DNA from: Thalassovita sp.
Lineage (GTDB): Bacteria > Pseudomonadota > Alphaproteobacteria > Rhodobacterales > Rhodobacteraceae
Assembly: GCA_029212905.1 (NCBI GenBank)
Contig: JARGPB010000002.1
Span: forward strand, 124,001-188,000
DNA length: 64,000 nt
Direction of reading: 5' to 3'
Below, one piece after another: positions 19,047 through 27,266 of the stretch (the stretch's first letter is position 1; each line of letters starts with the position of its first letter). The notes under the pieces were generated by a model. It was given only the letters and a program-made list of their open reading frames with translations, ran no database searches and was not told the DNA's origin. A program made the position numbers and the translations under genes.

Positions 19047-19490
19047 ATGAAAGGCTTGAAGAAGAAACGTCGCATTCAGGTGATCGCTGTGGCCGTCGTG
19101 GCGCTGGCGCTGTCGACAGGGCTGATTGGCTATGCGATGCGGGATGGGATCAATTTCTTCAGATCTCCGACACAGGTGATGGCGGAACCGCCCAAGCCCA
19201 GTGAAACCTTTCGTATCGGCGGGCTGGTCGAAGACGGCAGCCTAGAGCGCGGACAGGGCGAGGTGATCCGGTTCAATGTAACCGATGGGGGGGCCACGGT
19301 TCCTGTGACCTTCAAGGGCGTTCTGCCGGATCTGTTTGCCGAAAACCAGGGCATGATCGGGACCGGCAAATATGTGAACGGCGTGTTCGAAGCCAGCGAG
19401 ATTCTGGCCAAACACGACGAGGACTATATGCCCAAAGAGGTGGTGGACGCCCTGAAAGAACAAGGCGTTTACCAAGAGCCCAACAGCTAA
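19047..19490 (+). CDS. ccmE: Cytochrome c maturation heme chaperone CcmE
   Basis: Periplasmic heme chaperone, tethered by an N-terminal helix, that receives heme from CcmC and passes it to the CcmF/CcmH ligase. It has 147 residues, a basic start followed by a membrane helix at about 10-30, an OB-fold domain, and the heme-binding His123 with nearby Tyr127 in AKHDEDYMPKEV. A strong GGGAGG lies 5 bases before the ATG at 19047. The downstream ccmF is separated from it by the endolysin/holin pair. Confidence 0.95.
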   Translation: MKGLKKKRRIQVIAVAVVALALSTGLIGYAMRDGINFFRSPTQVMAEPPKPSETFRIGGLVEDGSLERGQGEVIRFNVTDGGATVPVTFKGVLPDLFAENQGMIGTGKYVNGVFEASEILAKHDEDYMPKEVVDALKEQGVYQEPNS

Positions 19491-19553
19491 GGGATCTGAG
19501 CGCGGCGAAGGCTGCGCTCGGCCCGGTTTCAGGACATTAACGTATAGGGCACA

Positions 19554-19575
19554 GTCTGATCCCGCCAGATCAGAC
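19554..19575 (+). promoter_or_regulatory. Perfect inverted repeat just upstream of the endolysin gene
   Basis: GTCTGATC (19554-19561), a six-base spacer and GATCAGAC (19568-19575) form a perfect 8-bp dyad ending 12 bases before the endolysin ATG. There is no T-run, so it is more likely an operator or 5'-leader hairpin than a terminator. A lone TTAAC, a CtrA half-site, is at 19537-19541. Confidence 0.4.
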
Positions 19576-19587
19576 CTTGGGGGCCTT

Positions 19588-20199
19588 ATGCAGACAGTCA
19601 GGACCATTGCCGAAGCGATTATCGCCCGCGAGGGCGGGTATGTGAATGACCCGGACGACCCGGGTGGCGCGACCAATTTTGGGGTCACGGTACATACGAT
19701 GCGGCGCCTTGGGTTGGATTTGACGGGCGATGGCGCGGTTGATGCCGCTGATGTCCGCCAGCTCAGCCGCGAACAGGCCATCGAGATTTTTCTGGATCAT
19801 TATTATTCTCGGCCCCGGATCGGAGAGCTGCCAGCCGCGCTACGGGCCTCGGTTTTTGATATGTATGTAAATGCGGGCAGCAATGCGGTGAAGATCCTGC
19901 AACGGCTGCTGCGCAATATGGGGCAGCCTGTGTCGGTGGATGGGGTGATTGGGCCTCGGACGATCATCGCCGCAAGGATGGCGACCGAGGATGCCCCGGA
20001 TCACATCGCGGATGCCTATGGGATCGCGCGGCGGAATTACTATTTCGCGCTGGCGGATGCCCGGCCTGCCTCGCGTAAATATGCCCGGACGCGGGCAGGG
20101 GGCAAGGGCGGCTGGATCAAGCGCGCCGAGGAGTTCATCTCGCCGCAGTATCATCTGTCTGACACTGGGTTTCGCGAACGGGTGGCGACATGGGGCTGA
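19588..20199 (+). CDS. Glycoside hydrolase family 108 endolysin (GTA-type)
   Basis: A 203-residue lysozyme-like muramidase of the GH108 family, with an N-terminal catalytic domain and a C-terminal peptidoglycan-binding 3 type domain. The catalytic glutamate is probably E15 in AREGGYVNDPDDPGGATNFG, a signature of the family. There is no cleavable signal peptide, which fits a holin-dependent endolysin. The holin gene overlaps its 3' end by 10 bases. In Rhodobacter capsulatus an unlinked endolysin-holin pair is needed to release gene transfer agent; this pair has the same make-up. Its position between ccmE and ccmF is notable. Confidence 0.88.
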   Translation: MQTVRTIAEAIIAREGGYVNDPDDPGGATNFGVTVHTMRRLGLDLTGDGAVDAADVRQLSREQAIEIFLDHYYSRPRIGELPAALRASVFDMYVNAGSNAVKILQRLLRNMGQPVSVDGVIGPRTIIAARMATEDAPDHIADAYGIARRNYYFALADARPASRKYARTRAGGKGGWIKRAEEFISPQYHLSDTGFRERVATWG

Positions 20200-20711
20200 T
20201 GAGCAGGCTATTTGACGCGATGTTCGGGGATGGGCGCAATGTGATCCGCGAAACAGCCGAGGTTTTTCGCGAAAACAGCGAAACCCAGGCTATTCGCGCC
20301 AGCGCCATGCAGCGGGCGGCGTTGGAACAATTCGGCGCCGAATTCCTGTTGCCGCGCCGCGGTGTGTTTGATCGGGTGGTGGATGCATTGAACCGCCTAC
20401 CGAGGCCCGGCCTGGCGTTGGGGACGCTGGGGCTATTTATCTCGGCGATGGTGAACCCAGAGTGGTTTGCCGCGCGCATGGCTGGAATAGCCTTGGTGCC
20501 GGATCCGCTGTGGTGGCTGTTGGGGGCGATCGTGTCCTTCTATTTTGGCGCACGCCACCAGGCCAAGGGGCAGGCATTTCAAGAACGCCTGCTGCGGGAT
20601 TTGACTGCGGCGCGGGCGCTGCAAACGGGCGAAGAAATCGTTCCCCCAGAGGCCGCCGAAAACCCGGCGCTCCTGGATTGGCGGGGGCACGCGGCGACGC
20701 AGGGGCACTAG
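20190..20711 (+). CDS. Three-TM holin of the gene-transfer-agent release type
   Basis: A 173-residue protein resembling the family described as holin of 3TMs for gene-transfer release. The N-terminus (MGLMSRLFDAMFGDGRNVI) is an amphipathic segment, followed by a charged helix and NRLPRPGLALG with hydrophobic stretches at about 71-90 and 100-120 (PDPLWWLLGAIVSFYFGARHQAK). It overlaps the endolysin by 10 bases. A TGATG overlap would also permit a start at 20199 (MSRLF). The pair would lyse the cell to release GTA particles; no GTA structural gene is in the window, so this role is inferred from family. Confidence 0.85.
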   Translation: MGLMSRLFDAMFGDGRNVIRETAEVFRENSETQAIRASAMQRAALEQFGAEFLLPRRGVFDRVVDALNRLPRPGLALGTLGLFISAMVNPEWFAARMAGIALVPDPLWWLLGAIVSFYFGARHQAKGQAFQERLLRDLTAARALQTGEEIVPPEAAENPALLDWRGHAATQGH

Positions 20712-20784
20712 GGCGCGACAATGTGAACGGGGTCAAAGTGCGAATCCCGTTGGACCGTCATATTCAAAGCTCTATAACCAAGTC

Positions 20785-22749
20785 ATGATTACAGAACTTG
20801 GCCACTTCGCCCTTATCCTCGCCTTTTTGGTCGCCTGCGTGCAGGCGGTTGTTCCTCTCATTGGTGCGCACAAACGCTGGCCTGGATGGATGTCCGTCGC
20901 AGAGCCCGCAGCGAATGTGCAATTCCTGCTGACGGCGTTCTCCTTTGCTGCATTGACTTATGCCTTTGTCACGTCAGACTTTTCCTTGCGTCTGGTGGTG
21001 TTGAACTCGCATTCGGCGAAACCGATGCTTTACAAAATTTCCGGCGTTTGGGGGAACCACGAAGGCTCGATGTTGCTGTGGGTGCTGATCCTGACATTGT
21101 TCGGGGCCATGGCGGCCTGGTTCGGGAACAACCTGCCTCCGACGCTGAAAGCGCGGGTTCTGGCGGTACAGTCGGCCATTTCGGTCGCGTTCTTTGCATT
21201 TATTTTGTTTACCTCGAACCCGTTCTTGCGAATGGGCGTCCCGCCGTTCGATGGGCAGGATCTGAACCCGCTGTTGCAGGACCCCGGTTTGGCCTTTCAC
21301 CCGCCGTTCCTGTATTTGGGCTATGTTGGTCTGAGCATGGCGTTTTCCTTTGCTGTCGCTGCCCTGATCGAGGGCCGCGTGGATGCAGCCTGGGGCCGTT
21401 GGGTGCGTCCGTGGACGCTGGCCGCTTGGATTTTCCTGACAATCGGAATCGGCCTTGGGTCCTGGTGGGCCTATTACGAGCTGGGCTGGGGCGGATTCTG
21501 GTTCTGGGACCCGGTCGAGAATGCCTCGTTCATGCCCTGGCTGATCGCCGCCGCGCTGTTGCATTCGGCCATTGTCGTGGAAAAACGCGAAAGCCTGAAA
21601 AGCTGGACCATCCTGCTGGCGATTATGGCCTTTGGATTCAGCCTGATCGGTACGTTCATCGTGCGCTCGGGCGTGATTACCAGCGTCCATGCCTTTGCAA
21701 ATGATCCCGAACGCGGGGTCTTTATTCTAATGATCTTGGCGGTTTTCATGGGCGGTGCGCTGACGCTGTATGCCGCGCGCGCAGGTATCATGGAGGCAAA
21801 AGGCGTGTTTGGTCTGGTCAGCCGCGAAAGCGGGCTGGTGGCGAATAACATCCTGCTGGCCGTGGCGTGTTTCGTGGTCTTTATCGGCACAATCTGGCCG
21901 CTGGTGGCCGAGATCGCCTTTGATCGGAAACTGTCCGTAGGGGCGCCGTTTTTTAACATGGCGTTCACACCCTTCATGCTAGTGCTGGGGCTGATCCTGC
22001 CGGTTGGGGCGATGCTGCCGTGGAAACGTGCGTCGTTGGGCCGGGTGTTCAAGGGGCTGATCCCAGCGCTTGTTCTGGCCCTTGCCTTGGCGACACTGGC
22101 GTGGACCGTACAATCCGGCAAAAGCGTCTTTGGACCGATTGGTGTGTTTCTTGGTGCGTGGCTGGTTGCGGGCGCCGCCGTGGATCTGTGGGGGCGGACG
22201 GGCCGTTCGGGTCGTTTTGGCCGACTGATGCGCCTGCCTAGGGCCGACTGGGGCAAGGCCGTCGCGCATTCCGGGCTGGGCGTCACGATGTTGGGCGTCG
22301 CTGGGCTGATGGCCTGGGAGGCCGAAGACATTCGCGTCGTTCAGCTGAACGAACCATGGGACGTCGCAGGCTATACGCTGGTCCTGACCGAGGTTAACCG
22401 TGTTCAGGGGCCGAATTATTTCTCGACCATGGCCACGATGGAGCTTTCCAAAGATGGGCAGGCGATTTCGACCCTCCACCCCGAGAAGCGACAATATCCG
22501 GTGTCTCGTATGCCCACGACCGAAGCCGCAATTGACGGCGGGTTCCTGCGCGACATCTATACCGTGATTGGCGATCCTCAGGATGGGGGCGGTTGGGCCG
22601 TTCGGGTCTACTTCAAACCGTTGGCGAATTGGATCTGGGGTGGCTCAATCTTGATGGCGCTGGGGGGGATGCTCAGCCTGTCTGACCGTCGGTACCGCGT
22701 GGCCGCTGGCGCACGCAAACGCCAACCCGCAGGAGTACCCGCCGAATGA
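20785..22749 (+). CDS. ccmF: Cytochrome c heme lyase subunit CcmF
   Basis: Large multi-pass inner-membrane part of the heme ligase that attaches heme to apocytochrome c with CcmH. It has 654 residues and about 15 hydrophobic segments. The tryptophan-rich WWD domain is visible as WGGFWFWDPVENASFMPWL (about residues 235-253), and heme-ligand histidines are expected near NSHS, WGNHEGS and the later LLHSAIV segments. The 3' end overlaps ccmH by four bases (ATGA). It starts 73 bases after the holin gene with only a weak ribosome binding site. Confidence 0.95.
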   Translation: MITELGHFALILAFLVACVQAVVPLIGAHKRWPGWMSVAEPAANVQFLLTAFSFAALTYAFVTSDFSLRLVVLNSHSAKPMLYKISGVWGNHEGSMLLWVLILTLFGAMAAWFGNNLPPTLKARVLAVQSAISVAFFAFILFTSNPFLRMGVPPFDGQDLNPLLQDPGLAFHPPFLYLGYVGLSMAFSFAVAALIEGRVDAAWGRWVRPWTLAAWIFLTIGIGLGSWWAYYELGWGGFWFWDPVENASFMPWLIAAALLHSAIVVEKRESLKSWTILLAIMAFGFSLIGTFIVRSGVITSVHAFANDPERGVFILMILAVFMGGALTLYAARAGIMEAKGVFGLVSRESGLVANNILLAVACFVVFIGTIWPLVAEIAFDRKLSVGAPFFNMAFTPFMLVLGLILPVGAMLPWKRASLGRVFKGLIPALVLALALATLAWTVQSGKSVFGPIGVFLGAWLVAGAAVDLWGRTGRSGRFGRLMRLPRADWGKAVAHSGLGVTMLGVAGLMAWEAEDIRVVQLNEPWDVAGYTLVLTEVNRVQGPNYFSTMATMELSKDGQAISTLHPEKRQYPVSRMPTTEAAIDGGFLRDIYTVIGDPQDGGGWAVRVYFKPLANWIWGGSILMALGGMLSLSDRRYRVAAGARKRQPAGVPAE

Positions 22750-23201
22750 AACGCCTGATCCTGGCCTTGACGCTGCTGTTGGCACTGCCTGCCTGGGCCG
22801 TTCAACCGGATGAAATTCTTGATGACCCGGCGCTGGAGTCCCGCGCACGGGAAATCTCCAAGGATCTGCGCTGCCTGGTCTGCCGAAACGAAAGCATCGA
22901 CGATTCCAACGCCGAGCTGGCCCGCGACCTGCGTCTTTTGGTGCGCGAACGGTTGGTCGCAGGGGATTCCAACGTCGAAGTCGTTGACTATGTCGTTGAT
23001 CGATATGGGGAATATGTTCTGCTGAAACCCCTGACCGGCGGGGTGAACTGGCTGTTGTGGGGCGCGGGACCGATCATGCTGTTGATCGCGATGGGGATTG
23101 GCCTGGGTTATCTCCGCAAGCGGCAATCCGGCTCTGAGGCTCCGATCGAGGCGCTGAGTACCGATGAACAGGATCGGCTGCGCGAAATTATGAAAGACTG
23201 A
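22746..23201 (+). CDS. ccmH: Cytochrome c maturation protein CcmH (CcmL)
   Basis: Thiol oxidoreductase that keeps the apocytochrome CXXCH cysteines reduced and presents them to CcmF. The 151-residue protein has a signal peptide (about 1-18, cleaved after AWA), the redox motif LRCLVCRNES with Cys43 and Cys46, and a C-terminal membrane helix at about 97-118. It overlaps ccmF by four bases, so the two are translationally coupled. Confidence 0.95.
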   Translation: MKRLILALTLLLALPAWAVQPDEILDDPALESRAREISKDLRCLVCRNESIDDSNAELARDLRLLVRERLVAGDSNVEVVDYVVDRYGEYVLLKPLTGGVNWLLWGAGPIMLLIAMGIGLGYLRKRQSGSEAPIEALSTDEQDRLREIMKD

Positions 23202-23270
23202 CGCGCGGTTTCCACTGTACCTGACCGCGCGGTCGGTTATCCTGCGTTGGAACAGGACCGGGAGCCCCGA

Positions 23271-24047
23271 ATGGACTATCAAACCATCACGCTGGACGTC
23301 ACCGACGGCATCGCCGTGCTGACGCTGAACCGCGCAGATAAGATGAACGCGCTGAACACTTTGATGCGCGCCGAAGTCGCAGATGCCGCCCAAGAGGCCG
23401 GGCGCTCGGCGCGGGTGTTGGTGATCACGGGCGCGGGCAGGGCGTTTTGCTCGGGGCAGGATCTGAGTGATCGCGCCAACGCCGGAAACCTTGATCTGGA
23501 GCGCACGCTGCGCGATGAGTATATGCCGATGCTCAAGGCGATTTTCGACTGCCCGATCCCGACGATCTGTGCAGTGAATGGCCCGGCTGCGGGGGCCGGC
23601 GCGAACTTGGCGCTGGCGGCGGATGTGGTGATTGCTACGGAAAGTTCGTATTTTCTTCAGGCCTTTACGCGTATTGGTCTGGTTCCCGATGCCGGCGGTA
23701 CCTATTGGATGACGCGTAACATGGGCAGCGCCAAGGCCATGGGCGCTGCGCTTTTTGCGGATAAAATCAGTGCCAAGCAGGCGGATGATTGGGGCCTGAT
23801 TTGGGAGGCCGTTCCCGACGCCGAATTCGAAGCGATCTGGAAGGCTCGCGCCGCGCATTTGGCGAATGGTCCGACCCTGGCCTATTCCCATGTCAAACAG
23901 GCGATCCGCGGAAGCTGGGACAACACGCTTGAGGATCAACTGGCCCTGGAAGGGCGCAGCCAAGGCGCCTGTGGGCAGAGCCGCGATTTCAAAGAGGGCG
24001 TTGTCGCCTTTCTGGAGAAACGCACCCCGAAATACGAGGGGCGCTAG
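23271..24047 (+). CDS. Enoyl-CoA hydratase/isomerase, PaaG-like
   Basis: A 258-residue crotonase-fold enzyme. Features are NRADKMNALN, the oxyanion-hole segments AFCSGQDLSDR (about 62-72) and VNGPAAGAGANLALAADVVIA, and the IGLVPDAGGTYWM block with Asp typical of PaaG, which isomerises ring-epoxide phenylacetyl-CoA. It is not beside other paa genes, so the substrate is uncertain and a general hydratase or isomerase is possible. GGGAG precedes the ATG at 23271, 69 bases after ccmH. Confidence 0.82.
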   Translation: MDYQTITLDVTDGIAVLTLNRADKMNALNTLMRAEVADAAQEAGRSARVLVITGAGRAFCSGQDLSDRANAGNLDLERTLRDEYMPMLKAIFDCPIPTICAVNGPAAGAGANLALAADVVIATESSYFLQAFTRIGLVPDAGGTYWMTRNMGSAKAMGAALFADKISAKQADDWGLIWEAVPDAEFEAIWKARAAHLANGPTLAYSHVKQAIRGSWDNTLEDQLALEGRSQGACGQSRDFKEGVVAFLEKRTPKYEGR

Positions 24048-24064
24048 CCCCCCACGCCATCGGG

Positions 24065-24250
24065 TCAATATGTGGAGGAATAGCCGCAGTGGCTGCAACT
24101 GTCCTCCATATGGTGCGGGCCGGTTATTCTGCTGTGGAGTGTCCGGCGTTTGCATTTCGGGCATTTTTCACCCTGCGATGAGCCGCCGCCGGACTTGTTT
24201 ACTGCGCTGGCGATAACGGCGACGATGATGATAAAAAACAGAATTTCCAT
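24065..24250 (-). CDS. Small membrane-anchored zinc-ribbon protein
   Basis: A 61-residue protein with an N-terminal membrane helix (residues 2-17), a short Gly/Ser linker and a two-knuckle zinc ribbon, CPKC (about 30-33) and CSHC (about 52-55). A very good GAGGAGG stands before the ATG at 24250, which supports translation. No function is recognised; similar TM-plus-ribbon small proteins are widespread. Confidence 0.75.
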   Translation of the reverse strand: MEILFFIIIVAVIASAVNKSGGGSSQGEKCPKCKRRTLHSRITGPHHMEDSCSHCGYSSTY

Positions 24251-24340
24251 GGCAACCTCCTCATTTGTGGCCTTCTAGACTCTAGAAATGGGGTGGCGCG
24301 GGTGCGGGTTCAAAAACGTGACAGGCTTTGTCACAAAGAA

Positions 24341-24366
24341 AAAGGCCACCCGATTGGGTGGCCTTT
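24341..24366 (-). terminator. Intrinsic terminator of gltA
   Basis: AAAGGCCACCC, loop GATT and GGGTGGCCTTT form an 11-bp perfect stem, followed on the minus strand by TTCTTTG after the terminal T-run. It is 23 bases past the gltA stop codon. Confidence 0.85.
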
Positions 24367-24388
24367 GGTGTTTCGTAAGAGGGCAGGC

Positions 24389-25687
24389 TTAGCTGCGGTC
24401 TTCGACGTCCACATAGTCGCGCTGGTTCGAACCCAGATACAGCTGACGCGGACGGCCGATTTTCATCTGCGGATCCGAGAACTGCTCTTTCCACTGCGAA
24501 ATCCAGCCGACAGTCCGCGACATGGCGAAAATCGGAGTGAACATCGAGGTCGGGAAGCCCATCGCCTCGAGGATGATGCCCGAGTAGAAGTCCACGTTCG
24601 GGAACAGTTTCTTCTCGACGAAATACGGATCGCTCAGCGCGGTCTGTTCCAGCTCTTTGGCGACCTGCAGCAGCGGGTTGTTTTCAACGCCCAGCAGCTC
24701 CAGCACTTCGTCGGCGGACTGTTTCATCACGGTCGCGCGCGGGTCGCGGTTTTTGTAAACGCGGTGACCAAAGCCCATCAGACGGAACGGATCGTTCTTG
24801 TCTTTGGCGCGGGCGATGAACTCGGGGATGCGGTCGGGGGTGCCGATTTCTTTCAGCATTTCCAGGCACGCTTGGTTTGCACCACCGTGGGCCGGACCCC
24901 ACAGACAGGCGATGCCTGCAGCGATACAGGCGAACGGGTTCGCACCCGAGGAAGACGCCAGACGCACGGTCGAGGTCGAGGCGTTCTGCTCGTGATCAGC
25001 GTGCAGCGTGAAAATCCGGTCCATTGCGCGGGCCAGGATCGGGTCCACGTTATAAGGCTCGGCCGGGACGCTGAAACACATGTGCAAGAAGTTCGCAGCA
25101 TAATCCAGATCGTTGCGCGGATACACAAAGGGCTGCCCGATCGAGTATTTATAGGCCATCGCGGCGATGGTCGGCATTTTCGCGATCAAACGATGCGAGG
25201 CGATCTCACGCTGGCGCGAATCCGACACATCGGTGCTGTCATGATAGAAGGCCGACATTGCGCCCACGACACCCACCATAGTGGCCATCGGGTGTGCATC
25301 GCGGCGGAACCCACGGAAGAAGTTGTGCATCTGCTCGTGGATCATCGTGTGGCGGGTGATCGTGCCTTCGAATTTCTCAAGCTGGGCAGCGGTGGGCAGT
25401 TCGCCGTACAGCAGCAGGTAGCATACTTCGAGGTAATGCGACTGCGACGCCAGCTGACCAATCGGATAGCCACGGTGCAGCAGGATACCTTCGTCACCAT
25501 CAATATAGGTGATGGTGCTGTCGCAGGACGCGGTCGAGGTAAAGCCGGGGTCATATGTGAAAACATGGCCCTGTGCGTACAGTTTGCGGATGTCGAGGAC
25601 ATCAGGACCAACCGAGGGGGACAGGATCGGCAATTCGATGGATTTGCCGTCAAAACTCAGCGTTGCGGTTCTGTTGTTGTCAGTCAT
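24389..25687 (-). CDS. gltA: Citrate synthase
   Basis: Condenses acetyl-CoA and oxaloacetate, the entry step of the TCA cycle. The 432-residue, type II (hexameric, NADH-sensitive) form is indicated by its length and N-terminal domain. Catalytic blocks are [12 protein letters not shown] (first His), [10 protein letters not shown] (second His) and [14 protein letters not shown] (Asp/His region). The frame is open to 25726, but [15 protein letters not shown] at 25687 with AAGGGAA upstream is the normal start. gltX lies upstream on the same strand after 100 bases. Confidence 0.97.
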   Translation of the reverse strand: MTDNNRTATLSFDGKSIELPILSPSVGPDVLDIRKLYAQGHVFTYDPGFTSTASCDSTITYIDGDEGILLHRGYPIGQLASQSHYLEVCYLLLYGELPTAAQLEKFEGTITRHTMIHEQMHNFFRGFRRDAHPMATMVGVVGAMSAFYHDSTDVSDSRQREIASHRLIAKMPTIAAMAYKYSIGQPFVYPRNDLDYAANFLHMCFSVPAEPYNVDPILARAMDRIFTLHADHEQNASTSTVRLASSSGANPFACIAAGIACLWGPAHGGANQACLEMLKEIGTPDRIPEFIARAKDKNDPFRLMGFGHRVYKNRDPRATVMKQSADEVLELLGVENNPLLQVAKELEQTALSDPYFVEKKLFPNVDFYSGIILEAMGFPTSMFTPIFAMSRTVGWISQWKEQFSDPQMKIGRPRQLYLGSNQRDYVDVEDRS

Positions 25688-25786
25688 GGTATTCCCTTCA
25701 TCACTTGCCACATGCGCGCACCGCATTGGCGTTGCTATTCTTGTTTGGCTTTCGGTTTGGTTAACGGGTTTCCCCAGATTCCCACC

Positions 25787-27187
25787 TCAGGCCGCTGCAT
25801 CGGTTAGTCGGGCGATCGTTTCATCGCGCCCAAGAACCAGCATCATATCGAAAACACTTGGGGTAACACTCCGCCCAGCAAGGGCGGCTCTCAAGGGACC
25901 GGCGAGCTTGCCGAACTTGATTCCCCGCGCTTCCGCAACCTGGTTGGCAGCTGCCTCCAGATCATCTCGCGTCCAGCTACCATTTTGCAGATGCGGCGTC
26001 AATTCTTTCAGTATACCACGGGATACATCATCGAGGTTTTTTGCAGCTTTCTCATCGGGTTGAATAGGCCGTTCGGCCAAGGCAAACTCTGCTTTTTCAA
26101 GGAGTTGAGGTAGCGTTTTGGCCGCAGACTTCAGGCAATACAGCCCATCGGACAACCACGAGATTTTCTGCGAAGACAGGGGGGGCTGCTGGGTCGCTGT
26201 GCGGAAATCCAGTAGTTCTTGCAGCAGTGCGGCATCTTCGGTGGCTGCAATGTGCTGACCGCAAATATTTTCCAGCTTTTTGAAGTCCAGACGCGCCGGA
26301 GATTTGCCGATTCCCGACAGGTCGAACCACTCTTTTGCCTGCGCGTCGGTAAAGAACTCGTCGTCGCCGTGGCTCCAGCCCAGACGGGTCAGATAGTTGC
26401 GCATCCCAGCCGCCGGATAGCCCATCGCCTGGTATTCCTCGACCCCCAGCGCACCGTGACGCTTGGACAGTTTCTTGCCGTCGGGGCCGTGGATCAGCGG
26501 GATATGCGCATAGACCGGCAAATCCCAGCCCATCGCGCTGTAGATCACCATTTGCCGCGCGGCATTGTTCAGGTGGTCATCCCCCCGGATCACATGGGTC
26601 ACGCCCATATCGTGGTCATCGACAACAACTGCCAGCATATACACAGGCGTGCCATCCGAGCGTAACAGGATCATGTCATCCAGCTGATCGTTGCGGATGG
26701 TGACATCGCCCTGCACCTGGTCCTGGATCACCGTCGCCCCGTCCAGAGGCGCCTTGATCCGCACAACGTAGGGTGCATCTGGATGGCTGGCAGCATCCGC
26801 ATCGCGCCAGGGGCTGCGATACAGGGTGGATTTGCCCTCGGCGCGGGCGGCATCGCGGAAGGTTTGGATTTCTTCCTGCGTCGCAAAGCACTTATAGGCC
26901 TTTCCCTCGGCCAACAGTTGCAGGGCGACTTCGGCGTGGCGATCGGCGCGGTCGAACTGGCTGACGATCTCGCCGTCATGATCCAGTCCCAGCCAGTCCA
27001 TGCCTTTCAGGATGGCGGCCGTGGCCTCGGGGGTTGACCGTTCGCGGTCGGTGTCCTCGATCCGCAGCAGGAATTTACCGCCACGGCCGCGGGCATACAG
27101 CCAGTTGAACAGCGCCGTGCGGGCGCCGCCAATATGCAGATACCCAGTCGGAGAAGGGGCGAAACGGGTCACGATTTCGGTGGACAT
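25787..27187 (-). CDS. gltX: Glutamyl-tRNA synthetase
   Basis: Charges tRNA-Glu (and in organisms using transamidation, also tRNA-Gln). It is a 466-residue class I synthetase. The HIGH-type motif is YLHIGGAR (about 17-24) after RFAPSPTG, and the KMSKS-type motif is KKLSKRHGA (about 240). Length and motif layout match the nondiscriminating bacterial enzyme. The start at 27187 is divergent from comEC, with the CtrA-like site between. Confidence 0.96.
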   Translation of the reverse strand: MSTEIVTRFAPSPTGYLHIGGARTALFNWLYARGRGGKFLLRIEDTDRERSTPEATAAILKGMDWLGLDHDGEIVSQFDRADRHAEVALQLLAEGKAYKCFATQEEIQTFRDAARAEGKSTLYRSPWRDADAASHPDAPYVVRIKAPLDGATVIQDQVQGDVTIRNDQLDDMILLRSDGTPVYMLAVVVDDHDMGVTHVIRGDDHLNNAARQMVIYSAMGWDLPVYAHIPLIHGPDGKKLSKRHGALGVEEYQAMGYPAAGMRNYLTRLGWSHGDDEFFTDAQAKEWFDLSGIGKSPARLDFKKLENICGQHIAATEDAALLQELLDFRTATQQPPLSSQKISWLSDGLYCLKSAAKTLPQLLEKAEFALAERPIQPDEKAAKNLDDVSRGILKELTPHLQNGSWTRDDLEAAANQVAEARGIKFGKLAGPLRAALAGRSVTPSVFDMMLVLGRDETIARLTDAAA

Positions 27188-27194
27188 GCGCGAA

Positions 27195-27209
27195 TTAACC
27201 TTTCGGTAA
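27195..27209 (+). promoter_or_regulatory. CtrA-like binding site before comEC
   Basis: TTAA, seven bases, GTAA (27195-27209, within TTAACC...GGTAACC) is one base off the TTAA-N7-TTAA consensus of the cell-cycle regulator CtrA. It lies 58 bases before the comEC start and 8 bases before the gltX start. Confidence 0.5.
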
Positions 27210-27266
27210 CCATGAGGGGGTTAGCGTTGGGGCCTGTCTAGCGATCCCCCGGTATAAGGACAAGGC

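Noticed and set aside
22608..24164. A 518-codon antisense frame across ccmF, ccmH and the hydratase gene
   Set aside because: It spans three well-supported genes and has no start signal or known domain.
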